Shown here: positions 1 through 7,400 of the stretch, piece by piece
Layout of the letters: every line of letters begins with the position of its first letter
Position numbering within the stretch: position 1 is the first letter of the stretch
IMG/VR virus record: IMGVR_UViG_3300021079_000030
Coordinates: 1-25,758 of that record
Length of the DNA stretch: 25,758 nt
Reading direction: 5' to 3' (one strand)
DNA from: a virus
Translations under genes and position numbers: made by a program
The notes under the pieces: generated by a model
What the model was told of the DNA's origin: nothing
Database searches by the model: none
The model's input: the letters and a program-made list of their open reading frames with translations, nothing else

Positions 1-629
1 TAGACAGATTTATCGGAGTAGTTTTCAATTTCTCGTTTCCAATTAATTTTAAGTGTTGCCGGACAAATGATTAAAACTTTTTTTGAGTTGGCTTCTATAG
101 CGGCAATAATAGTGGAAGTAGTTTTGCCAAGTCCCATATCATCAGCCAAAATAAACTTTTTATTTTCAACCAATTTTTGGATTGCTTCTTTTTGGTGAGA
201 TAATGGTGGACGATGAGAATATTTTTCATAATCAATCACAACATTTTTAACAGTATTATCCTTTATAATTGCGGCTTTTGGCAACCAAAAATCGTGAAAT
301 TCTTGTTTTTCAGTTATCTTACCCCAAATATGATATGCCTTTTCTTTATCTGCCAATAACTTCTCAACCCATATCTTTTCAGGGATTTCAGTTAACAATT
401 TATCATCAGCAAGTTTTTGGGCGAAATAAGCATCAAGTATCACCCACTTTTTGGCAACCTTTGGTGTCTTATCGTAATTGGCAATTATATATTCGGATTG
501 ACTTCTTGTTGGGTAAAATCTTTTATTGATTTGAGATTTTCTTTTTATCTCAATCAAATAGTTATTCGCTCCTTCATAAGTCTCCAATAGGGACATTGCT
601 TTTGATTCTAAACTAACATCAATTCCCAT
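1..629 (-). CDS. SNF2-family DNA helicase/ATPase, N-terminal part (runs off the left edge)
   Basis: The first 209 residues are present; the gene continues beyond position 1. After an N-terminal stretch of about 140 residues that I do not recognise come the superfamily 2 helicase landmarks: a Q-motif-like SHQKEAI near 146-152, Walker A with ADDMGLGKTT at 162-171, and motif Ia with LIICPATLKINW near 187-198. DDMGLGKT followed by CPxxLKxNW is characteristic of the SNF2/SMARCAL1-like ATPases, which translocate on duplex DNA and remodel forks or bound proteins; T4 UvsW is a more distant analogue. Its ATG shares one base with the stop of the SET gene upstream (TAATG), so the two are probably translated from one leftward mRNA. 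The later helicase motifs (DEAH box, motifs III-VI) lie outside the window and cannot be checked. A role in phage replication or recombination is inferred. Confidence 0.85.
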   Translation of the reverse strand, partial: MGIDVSLESKAMSLLETYEGANNYLIEIKRKSQINKRFYPTRSQSEYIIANYDKTPKVAKKWVILDAYFAQKLADDKLLTEIPEKIWVEKLLADKEKAYHIWGKITEKQEFHDFWLPKAAIIKDNTVKNVVIDYEKYSHRPPLSHQKEAIQKLVENKKFILADDMGLGKTTSTIIAAIEANSKKVLIICPATLKINWKREIENYSDKSV

Positions 630-1024
630 TAAACAACATTAATATTTTGTCTTCCATCTGACCAGTAATTAACATCACCGTAATATACGAATAATTCTTC
701 ATCAGGGTTTATATCTTTAACAGCATAAAATTCAAATGTTTGGTTTGAAGTATTTGATTTCCATAAAGTATTTGGGGTATTTGAATGATTATATAATCCT
801 GCCCATCCAAACCCGATTACTTGTTTATCCCACTCATTTCCTTGTGGCCAATTAAACCTATAATCAAGTAATACATTTGAAACTTCCCCCTTTGGAATTT
901 CCAAATCTAATATTGGACATACTTCTACCACTTCACCTGACACGATAAATTCAGAAGCAAATACCCCAAGTCCATGAATAGGACTTTCAGATAGATATAT
1001 TTTAGTTGGCGGTTGAATTTTCAT
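629..1024 (-). CDS. Small SET-domain protein (putative protein-lysine methyltransferase)
   Basis: This 131-residue protein is almost entirely one SET domain. It has the N-terminal SPIHGLGVFA turn (14-23), the knot-forming NHSNTPN motif (79-85, matching the family's NHSxxPN) and the DEELFVYYGD segment (108-117, matching the ELxxxYG motif with its active-site tyrosine). SET domains transfer a methyl group from S-adenosylmethionine to lysine side chains. There are no pre-SET or post-SET cysteine clusters, as in the small bacterial and viral SET proteins. The ATG at 1024 is 46 bases from the divergent gene at 1071. The stop overlaps the start of the SNF2 helicase by one base, so the pair forms an operon. 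The substrate is unknown; host ribosomal, nucleoid or transcription proteins are possible, but the sequence does not say. The SET assignment is strong. Confidence 0.85.
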   Translation of the reverse strand: MKIQPPTKIYLSESPIHGLGVFASEFIVSGEVVEVCPILDLEIPKGEVSNVLLDYRFNWPQGNEWDKQVIGFGWAGLYNHSNTPNTLWKSNTSNQTFEFYAVKDINPDEELFVYYGDVNYWSDGRQNINVV

Positions 1025-1038
1025 TAATACACTTTATA

Positions 1039-1069
1039 GAAATATATGTGAAAATAAAGTATTTATCAA
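1039..1069 (-). promoter_or_regulatory. Possible Bacteroidota-type promoter for the SET/SNF2 operon
   Basis: Read on the minus strand, TTG (1069-1067) is followed after 20 bases by TATATTTC (1046-1039), 14 bases before the SET start codon. This fits the Bacteroidota -33 TTTG / -7 TAnnTTTG promoter with one mismatch in each box. It overlaps the plus-strand motif at 1060-1067. It rests on pattern matching in very A+T-rich DNA, so it is weak. Confidence 0.3.
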
Positions 1070-1072
1070 TAT
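1053..1072 (+). repeat. 20-bp direct repeat, copy 1 (start of endonuclease gene)
   Basis: The 20 bases aataaagtatttatcaatat are identical to 1972-1991. The last two bases are the AT of the endonuclease start codon. The two copies bracket the endonuclease gene exactly and each holds the TATTTATC motif. Confidence 0.9.
1060..1067 (+). promoter_or_regulatory. TATTTATC late-promoter-like motif, endonuclease gene
   Basis: TATTTATC lies inside the 20-bp repeat, only 3 bases before the ATG at 1071. If it is a -10 box, transcription would begin at or just inside the annotated start, giving a leaderless mRNA or use of the Met at codon 4 (1080). Confidence 0.5.
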
Positions 1073-1970
1073 GAAAGTGATGATTAACGAAAGCCAGTTC
1101 AGAAGAATGGGTAATAACTTAAATAAAAAGAATATAAAATTATTTGAATATGGAGTGTCTAAAAATCTTGATAAAATTGATTTAAATAATACAAAAAATA
1201 TTTCTTATAAAGATATTGAAGATAAGGCAAAAGATTTTTGGTTTAAGGAAGAATTTAGGGTTGCGTGGCCATCCTATTATCTCAACGCTTTTAGAAATGG
1301 CATGTTAGATGAATTATTTCCATTTGAAAAAGAAAGAAAAGCTGAATTAAAACAAAAAAAGATTGATAATGCAATAGAAATTGCAAAGTCTTATCAATCA
1401 AAAACTGAAATGGCTAAAAGTAAAGATTCTAAATATCATGCGGTATTAAGAAATTCTGGTTTATTAAATACCGTTTTCTCTGATAAATCAATCCATTTTA
1501 AAAGTCTTGGTGAAAAATATATTAATCAAATTTTAACAGAAATGGGTCTTGATTTTATATATGATAAAAGTCACGGAGATTGTAAAGGTGAAGAAATACT
1601 AAGGAAAGGAAAAAATGGATTATATTATCCTTATTGCTCCTCTTATAGATTTGATTTTATCATTCCTTATAATGATAAAAATAAAGAAATTATTAAAAAT
1701 TTACCAAAAAATGGTATTATGATTGAATTTGATGGTGAGTATCATTTTTTTGATAAAAGAAAAAATCGTCGCGAAGGAGACTCGTTTCAAAATGATGTTA
1801 ACAGGGATATTAGAAAAAACGATTATTGTATTAAAAATAATATTAAACTAATTAGAATTCCTTATACAAGTAATATCCAACAAATAAAAAACGATATTGA
1901 TAATAGTCTTAAAAGTAATGATATGTTTGTGTTAACGGGTAATTATCCTAAATTAGGTTGGAATAAATAA
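1071..1970 (+). CDS. Free-standing PD-(D/E)XK homing-type endonuclease
   Basis: The protein has 299 residues. Two copies of a DNA-binding repeat seen in phage homing nucleases occupy about 49-83 and 101-136; each has the pattern A..Y/F.(S/K)..EF/M......Y..A.RN.G.L. A Vsr/EDxHD-like PD-(D/E)XK nuclease core follows. Its elements are RFDFII (193-198, metal-binding D195), IEFDGEYHF (218-226, E219, D221 and E223) and a segment around 242-266 with NDVNRDIRKNDY and LIRIPY typical of these enzymes. It would cut a specific DNA target and promote its own spread. It lies immediately before the neck gene. Copies of one 20-bp sequence flank it, so it looks like a late insertion that duplicated the neck gene promoter. 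The opening MINESQFRRM is unexplained. The exact cleavage-family subclass is uncertain. Confidence 0.75.
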   Translation: MKVMINESQFRRMGNNLNKKNIKLFEYGVSKNLDKIDLNNTKNISYKDIEDKAKDFWFKEEFRVAWPSYYLNAFRNGMLDELFPFEKERKAELKQKKIDNAIEIAKSYQSKTEMAKSKDSKYHAVLRNSGLLNTVFSDKSIHFKSLGEKYINQILTEMGLDFIYDKSHGDCKGEEILRKGKNGLYYPYCSSYRFDFIIPYNDKNKEIIKNLPKNGIMIEFDGEYHFFDKRKNRREGDSFQNDVNRDIRKNDYCIKNNIKLIRIPYTSNIQQIKNDIDNSLKSNDMFVLTGNYPKLGWNK

Positions 1971-1971
1971 T

Positions 1972-1991
1972 AATAAAGTATTTATCAATAT
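1972..1991 (+). repeat. 20-bp direct repeat, copy 2 (before neck gene)
   Basis: Identical to 1053-1072. It begins two bases after the endonuclease stop codon (1968-1970) and ends directly before the neck-protein ATG at 1992. Confidence 0.9.
1979..1986 (+). promoter_or_regulatory. TATTTATC late-promoter-like motif, neck gene
   Basis: TATTTATC, 5 bases before the ATG at 1992, inside copy 2 of the 20-bp repeat. The short spacing again suggests a leaderless or nearly leaderless mRNA if this is a -10 element. Confidence 0.5.
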
Positions 1992-2504
1992 ATGCAAAAC
2001 TTAGTTCCAATTACACGTTTAGGTAAGTTCTTCGGTGGTGAAGATCTCTCACTTGATATTGGTATGGGAGAAGAATGGTTATTGGGGGATATGAATTTCA
2101 CAATTATACTTTATCGTATTGATAGATATAAAACAAAAACTGATGATGTTTATGGTGAAGTTCTTGAAGATGGAATTCAGTTCTTGGCTCCAATTGAATT
2201 GAAGGGTCTTGTTCAAATCATGGCTCCATCCAATAAATTATTGGGTAGTTCAAAGGTTAAACAAGATGAACCAGGTAATATGAAATTTTCAATATATCAA
2301 AAAACTTTGGACGACCTTAGTGTGAATATTTTTATGGGTGATTATATTGGATACCACGAAACTGAAGATAGAGTTAGATATTATACGGTGATTGATGATG
2401 GTCTTGTTGTTTCTGATAACCGCCACTCGTATGGAGGCGTAAAGCCTTTCTATCGTAGTATAACCGCTACATATGTAAGTACTAATGAATTTAGAGGATT
2501 ATAA
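1992..2504 (+). CDS. Probable neck / head-tail connector protein (T4 gp14-like)
   Basis: The protein has 170 residues with no signal peptide or membrane segment. I see loose similarity to the T4 gp14 neck family: a VYGEVLEDG segment (about 54-62) resembling the IFGED region of that family, and a C-terminal half with MGDYIGY, a YYTVIDDG strand and VKPFYRSITATYV (about 149-161), like the GDLI...FEI...PFYQ layout of gp14. Its position just ahead of a gp15-like gene and the sheath agrees, because T4 genes 13, 14 and 15 build the neck and finish the tail top. Homing-type nucleases lie on both sides, which often marks a conserved essential gene as the invasion site. Another connector or head-completion protein is the main alternative. 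Assignment rests mostly on context. Confidence 0.45.
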   Translation: MQNLVPITRLGKFFGGEDLSLDIGMGEEWLLGDMNFTIILYRIDRYKTKTDDVYGEVLEDGIQFLAPIELKGLVQIMAPSNKLLGSSKVKQDEPGNMKFSIYQKTLDDLSVNIFMGDYIGYHETEDRVRYYTVIDDGLVVSDNRHSYGGVKPFYRSITATYVSTNEFRGL

Positions 2505-2505
2505 T

Positions 2506-3120
2506 ATGAAAAAGTGTAATAAATGTAACCTTGAAAAAAAAATTTGTTTTTTTAATAAAAAAACTGACTCAAAAGACGGACATCATCCATCTTGTAAAGA
2601 ATGTCGTAAAAATTTACATAAATTATATTACGAGGAAAAGAAATCAGAATTATTAGAATATCAAAAAAAGTATTATTCAAATAATAATGAAAAAGTTAAA
2701 AATAGGCAAAAAAATAAAAGAAAAAACAATCCAATAATATCCAAAGAATATGACTTGAAAAGAAGGTCAAAAAGAAAAATATATTTTAAAGAATATTTTT
2801 ATAAAAGAAGAAATGAAGACATTTTATTCAAAATATCTCATAACCTAAGAGGTAGAATATATAAATTTGTTCAAAATAAATCAAAATCCACAAAAACTAT
2901 TGTTGGATGTTCTTATTTACAAATTAAAGACCATTTGGAAAAACAATTTAATGATGGTATGTCTTGGGATAATTACGGATATTATGGTTGGCATATTGAC
3001 CACATAATACCACTATCATCCGCAAATAATGAAGATGAGGTTTATAAGCTTTGTCATTATACAAACCTTCAACCACTTTGGGCTGAAGATAATCTAAAGA
3101 AAAGTAATAAAATAATATAA
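2506..3120 (+). CDS. HNH endonuclease with N-terminal zinc ribbon
   Basis: This 204-residue, very lysine-rich protein has a zinc ribbon made by C4xxC7 and C30xxC33. A basic helical linker follows (about 45-110). The C-terminal HNH nuclease has WHIDHIIPLS (162-171), the central asparagine in NLQPLW (187-192), and the final N and K in EDNLKKSNK (194-202). Such enzymes cut DNA with one metal ion and behave as free-standing homing endonucleases in phage genomes. I start it at 2506 rather than the in-frame ATG at 2485. MKKCNKC is the usual start of this family, and 2506 avoids a 20-base overlap with the neck gene. Its TAA shares one base with the ATG of the next gene (TAATG). It has no promoter motif of its own and splits a neck/tail-completion pair. 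Confidence 0.88.
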   Translation: MKKCNKCNLEKKICFFNKKTDSKDGHHPSCKECRKNLHKLYYEEKKSELLEYQKKYYSNNNEKVKNRQKNKRKNNPIISKEYDLKRRSKRKIYFKEYFYKRRNEDILFKISHNLRGRIYKFVQNKSKSTKTIVGCSYLQIKDHLEKQFNDGMSWDNYGYYGWHIDHIIPLSSANNEDEVYKLCHYTNLQPLWAEDNLKKSNKII

Positions 3121-4160
3121 TGGGATTTCCAAAACAAATTAAAAAAACATTGCCTTTAGTACCGAAAAAAATTCTTTCGGAAAGAAGGGAACAACTTCTT
3201 GAATATATCAATAAGGATGGGACTTATTTACCCAAGTCAGTTTTACATGCAGACTTGGATAGAGGAATGCTTGATTTTGTTAAAGAAGATTTACAAGTTG
3301 TTTCTGCAGGAAAAATAGTTCCAATGTTGGATATTTTAATTACAACACAAAACTGGTCTCAATATGTAGAAACAGCACAATTTACAGATATGGATAATAA
3401 TCCAGAACCTCCATTTATTACTGTTGTAAGAATTCCCGAAGTTAAGTATGGCACAAACCCATCACTTCAATATACAATACCAAATAGAAAACAATTTTAT
3501 TATGCATCAGTTCCAACTTGGAACGGAAATGAACAAGGCATGGATATCTACACAATACCGCAACCAGTCCCTGTTGATATCAATTATAGTGTTAAGATTG
3601 TTTGTAATAGAATGAGAGAATTGAATCAACTTAATAAGATTGTAATGCAAAAGTTTTCATCAAGACAAGCATACACCTTTATTAAAGGACAATATGTTCC
3701 AATCATTATGAATAATGTTTCAGACGAATCTCAAATGACAACCGAGTCTAGAAAATATTATATTCAAAACTATGACTTTACAATGTTAGGTTATTTGATT
3801 GATGAAGAAGAATTTCAAGTTAAGCCTGCAATTCAAAGAGTTACACAACTATTTGAAGTTGACACAAGAATCCCAAATACAAAAAGAAATAAATTTCCAA
3901 AAAATCCTGATGAATTTAGTTTTAATTTTCTTTTTGTTTCAGGAGTTACAAGATTAGTTGATGTAATTGATTTTACCGCAAATATGAGTTTGATTGATAC
4001 CGATAATGTTCATAGTTATGATGTGTATATCAATAATGATTATTATGGTAGTGATGTTAATATTATACAAATAACAACTAACGATACTTTAAGGATAGAT
4101 GTTACAAAAATAGATAATACTTTACAGTCAGTAATTCAGTTTGAAAACAAACTTGTTTAG
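3120..4160 (+). CDS. Probable tail completion / sheath stabiliser protein (T4 gp15-like)
   Basis: The protein has 346 residues. The middle part (about 150-245) has the arrangement I associate with gp15-type terminators: a PVPVDINYSV strand, an NQLNKIVMQKF helix, a YVPIIM strand and YDFTMLGYLIDEEEF. In T4, gp15 caps the tail tube and sheath and joins the tail to the neck. The N-terminal 110 residues, with KEDLQVVSAGKIVPMLDI, and the C-terminal 75-residue beta-rich part are not recognised; T4 gp15 is shorter (about 270 residues). It starts by a one-base overlap with the HNH stop and has no TATTTATA motif nearby, so it probably depends on read-through from 1979 or on coupling. Its stop codon overlaps the stop of the convergent small gene at 4157. 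The gene directly precedes the sheath region, as expected. Confidence 0.5.
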   Translation: MGFPKQIKKTLPLVPKKILSERREQLLEYINKDGTYLPKSVLHADLDRGMLDFVKEDLQVVSAGKIVPMLDILITTQNWSQYVETAQFTDMDNNPEPPFITVVRIPEVKYGTNPSLQYTIPNRKQFYYASVPTWNGNEQGMDIYTIPQPVPVDINYSVKIVCNRMRELNQLNKIVMQKFSSRQAYTFIKGQYVPIIMNNVSDESQMTTESRKYYIQNYDFTMLGYLIDEEEFQVKPAIQRVTQLFEVDTRIPNTKRNKFPKNPDEFSFNFLFVSGVTRLVDVIDFTANMSLIDTDNVHSYDVYINNDYYGSDVNIIQITTNDTLRIDVTKIDNTLQSVIQFENKLV

Positions 4161-4318
4161 TCTTCCCCATAGATGTCTTTCTTCTCTTTACACTTTTCTA
4201 TAATTAAATTCTCAAGAAATTTATAAATTTTAATTCCCCTCTTATCACAGTATATTTTCAATATATTATGTGATTCAGGTGATATCTTTATGTTCTTTAT
4301 TTCCTTCTTTGTTTTCAT
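4157..4318 (-). CDS. Small ribbon-helix-helix DNA-binding protein
   Basis: This minus-strand gene encodes 53 residues: ATG at 4318-4316, TAA at 4159-4157. The protein starts MKTKKEIKNIKISPESHNIL. A short basic beta strand (IKNIKIS, 7-13) is followed by two helices (PESHNILKIYCDKRG, then KIYKFLENLIIEKCKEK), the order of the ribbon-helix-helix (Arc/MetJ/CopG) fold. These dimeric proteins bind operators through the paired strand. Its stop overlaps the stop of the gp15-like gene tail to tail, so it is on the opposite strand from all surrounding virion genes. It shares the 120-base region 4319-4438 with the sheath promoter and could act there, but this is conjecture. The start choice is the only ATG that keeps the strand. 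Confidence 0.7.
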   Translation of the reverse strand: MKTKKEIKNIKISPESHNILKIYCDKRGIKIYKFLENLIIEKCKEKKDIYGED

Positions 4319-4397
4319 AGTATGAAAAAAGGCAGAATAAATTCATACCGTTTACAAATACATATCTAAAAGTCAAGTTTTTTGTGTTAGTCTTGAA

Positions 4398-4405
4398 TAT
4401 TTATC
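4398..4405 (+). promoter_or_regulatory. TATTTATC late-promoter-like motif, tail sheath
   Basis: TATTTATC, 33 bases before the sheath ATG at 4439, in the 120-base divergent region between the ribbon-helix-helix gene and the sheath. The rest of that region (4319-4397 and 4406-4438) is A+T-rich with no further gene seen. Confidence 0.6.
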
Positions 4406-4438
4406 ATTAAAATAAATCTGTAATAGAATTAATTAATA

Positions 4439-7400
4439 ATGGCAACAGCACAAGCAAACAAAAAAGTATTCGTATCACCTGGAGTATACACATCCGAAAC
4501 GGACTTATCATTCGTAGCTCAAAGTGTCGGTGTAACGACATTAGGTATAGTTGGGGAAACAATTAAAGGCCCAGCTTTTGAACCAATCTTCATAACTAAC
4601 TACGATGAGTTCCAAGCCTATTTTGGTGGAACAGAACCCGTTAAATTTGTGAACACACAAATTCCAAAATATGAGGCGGCTTATATAGCTAAATCATATT
4701 TGCAACAATCAAACCAACTTTTCGTAACGAGAGTGTTAGGATTATCGGGATACGATGCGGGTCCTTCTTGGACAATCAGCGTAACAGCAAATGTTGACCC
4801 TTTAACTATTGGGTTTAGTCCGTCTTCAGCAGGAACTGTATTTACAGCTACTTTTGTAGGTAGTAATTCTGCAAATACGATTACATTGAATACTTCAACT
4901 TTACCTGTAACAATGCAGGATAGTTACACTAGTCAATATAGATTAAGTGACGGAAGTGTTTCAACATTAAAAAATGATTTTAATTATTACATTAGTAATA
5001 TTACTGACACTTCAGGTGCTTCAGGTAATACTTGTGTGGTTTATGGTTCAATACCATCTTCAGATTGGTCTTCGTTAACAGGTAGTTACCCTAACTTAAA
5101 TAACGTGTTTGGTGTGCCTGGTGATTGTGATTATGAATATAACGATTTAAGCTCAGGTTCAAATGACCCTTGGTATTATGCAAACTTTGATAACTACTCC
5201 GCGGATAACTATTCGGGTTATTCTTTTGATTATATTGTTAGTTCAGTAGTATCAGGTGCTGGCGATTCATATTCAGGATCAATATCAGGTACCATATATA
5301 CTTTCTCAGGAACAGCATATAGTGAATATAACAACATGGTTGTTGCTACATTACGTTCAAGAGGTATTTCTCTTTATACAAATAACGCTGATTCTGAAAA
5401 TCACGGACCTATATATGAAACAACAGGATTAACAATGGTTTGTAATGGTTCATATTCTGGTGTAAGTACAAATCCTTATGGAACATTCTTATTATCAGGT
5501 GCAACTAAAGACAATACAACATTCCAATTTGAGACTTCATTATTGGCGTCTTCTTCAAAATATATTACAAAAGTATTTGGGGAAGATAACTTTGGTAAAT
5601 CAAGATATACAGTCCCTGTATTTGTTGAAGAATCTTATCAAGCATCATTAAACATTGCGTATCAAAAAGGTTATATTAAAGGATTAAATTGTTCATTAAT
5701 TGATCTTCCAGATGCTAGAAGTGAAGATAATACATCAATTGCTTATAGTTTAGAACAATACCAATCACCTGAAACACCATTTTTAGTTTCAGAATTAAGA
5801 GGTAATAAAGTTTATAATTTATTTAAATTCATATCAATTTCTGATGGTGATTCTGCAAATATGGAAGTTAAAGTTTCAATTGCAAATCTTTCATTTAATA
5901 ACATGTCATTTGATGTATTAGTTAGAAATTTCTACGATACAGATGCTGCTCCTGTTGTAATTGAAAAATTTACTAATTGTAATATGGATCCAGGTTCTAA
6001 CAACTTTATTGGTGTTAAAATTGGTACATCAAGTGGTGAATACGCTTTGATTTCAAAATACATCATGGTTCAATTGGCTGACGGAGCACCTATAGATGCA
6101 ATTCCTTGTGGATTCCGTGGATATACTCAAAGAGAATATTATAATGTTTCTGAGTATCCATCACCATATATCCAATATAAAACAAAATATTTCTATCCAG
6201 GTGAAACAATTACCGATCCTCCATTTGGTGGTTCTGCAAACACAACAGAATCTGCGGGAGATATTGTTAGAAGAGCTTATTTAGGTTTCTCAACTCAATA
6301 TGGTGTTGATGAATCGTTCTTAACTTATAAAGGAAAACAAACACCATCTAGTTGGATTTCAAACCCAACACAAGCGGCAGAACCTTGGAATATTCAAAGT
6401 AAAGGTTTCCATATGGATTCAGGTGCTACTGTTGTAACAATCGCAAACACTTATCAAACAAGTGGTCAAACTGCTTTTGAATGTGGTACAGCAGATTTTA
6501 GATTTGACCCTGAGTCTCAAGAAAATCCTTATTACTTTATTTACTCAAGAAAATACACAGTATGTTTTGCAGGTGGATTTGACGGATGGGATATATACAG
6601 AGAACACAGAACAAATACAGATAATTTCCAATTAGGTTCAAGTGGTTATTTAGCTGGAGCATATCCTTCTTCAAGATATCCAAACGCAACAGGAGATGGT
6701 TTATTCAAAAGAATTGTTGTACAAAATAACACTCAAGACTTTGGAAATACTGACTACTACGCTTACGACTACTACGCTTACTTACTTGGTATTCTTAGTT
6801 TTGCAAATCCTGAATCTACAAACATCAATATTTTTGCAACTGCAAGTATAGATTATGTTAATAACTCTAACTTATGTGAAGAGGCTATTGATATGATTCA
6901 ATATTCAAGAGCTGACTCAGTTTATATCGTAACGACTCCTGACTATAATATGTTCACTGCAGATGCTTCAAGTCAATATGATGTTATCTATTCACAGGAA
7001 GCAGTTGATAATTTAGACAACACAGGAATTGATTCAAACTATACCGCAACTTACTATCCTTGGATTTTAACAAGAGACACAGTAAACAATACACAAATTT
7101 ATTTACCTCCAACAGGTGAAGTTGTAAGAAACTTAGCTCTAACAGATAATATTGCATTCCCTTGGTTCGCATCAGCGGGTTACACAAGAGGTCTTGTAAA
7201 TTCAATCAAAGCTAGACAAAAATTAACACAAGAAAATAGAGATACATTGTATCAAGGTAGAATTAACCCTATCGCTACTTTCTCTGATGTTGGTACTGTA
7301 ATTTGGGGTAATAAAACTTTACAAGTTGCTGATTCAGCTTTGAACAGATTAAATGTAAGAAGATTATTATTACAAGCTCGTAAATTAATATCTGCTGTCG

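Noticed and set aside
269-529. Plus-strand open frame of 86 codons
   Set aside because: It lies antisense to the SNF2 helicase coding frame, has no motif and no plausible start context; it is a shadow.
1060-1067. Reading the TATTTATA/C motifs as T4 late promoters (TATAAATA) on the minus strand
   Set aside because: The reverse complements do match T4 consensus, but that would drive transcription away from the adjacent plus-strand starts at nine sites, mostly antisense into virion genes. The constant relation to downstream ATGs favours plus-strand function.
1071-1970. Group I intron or intein carrying the endonuclease
   Set aside because: The neck gene is intact after it and the insertion is intergenic, with no intron core or intein splice motifs seen; it is a free-standing gene.
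2485-3120. Longer start for the HNH gene at 2485
   Set aside because: It would add seven residues that overlap the neck gene by 20 bases; MKKCNKC at 2506 is the usual family start.
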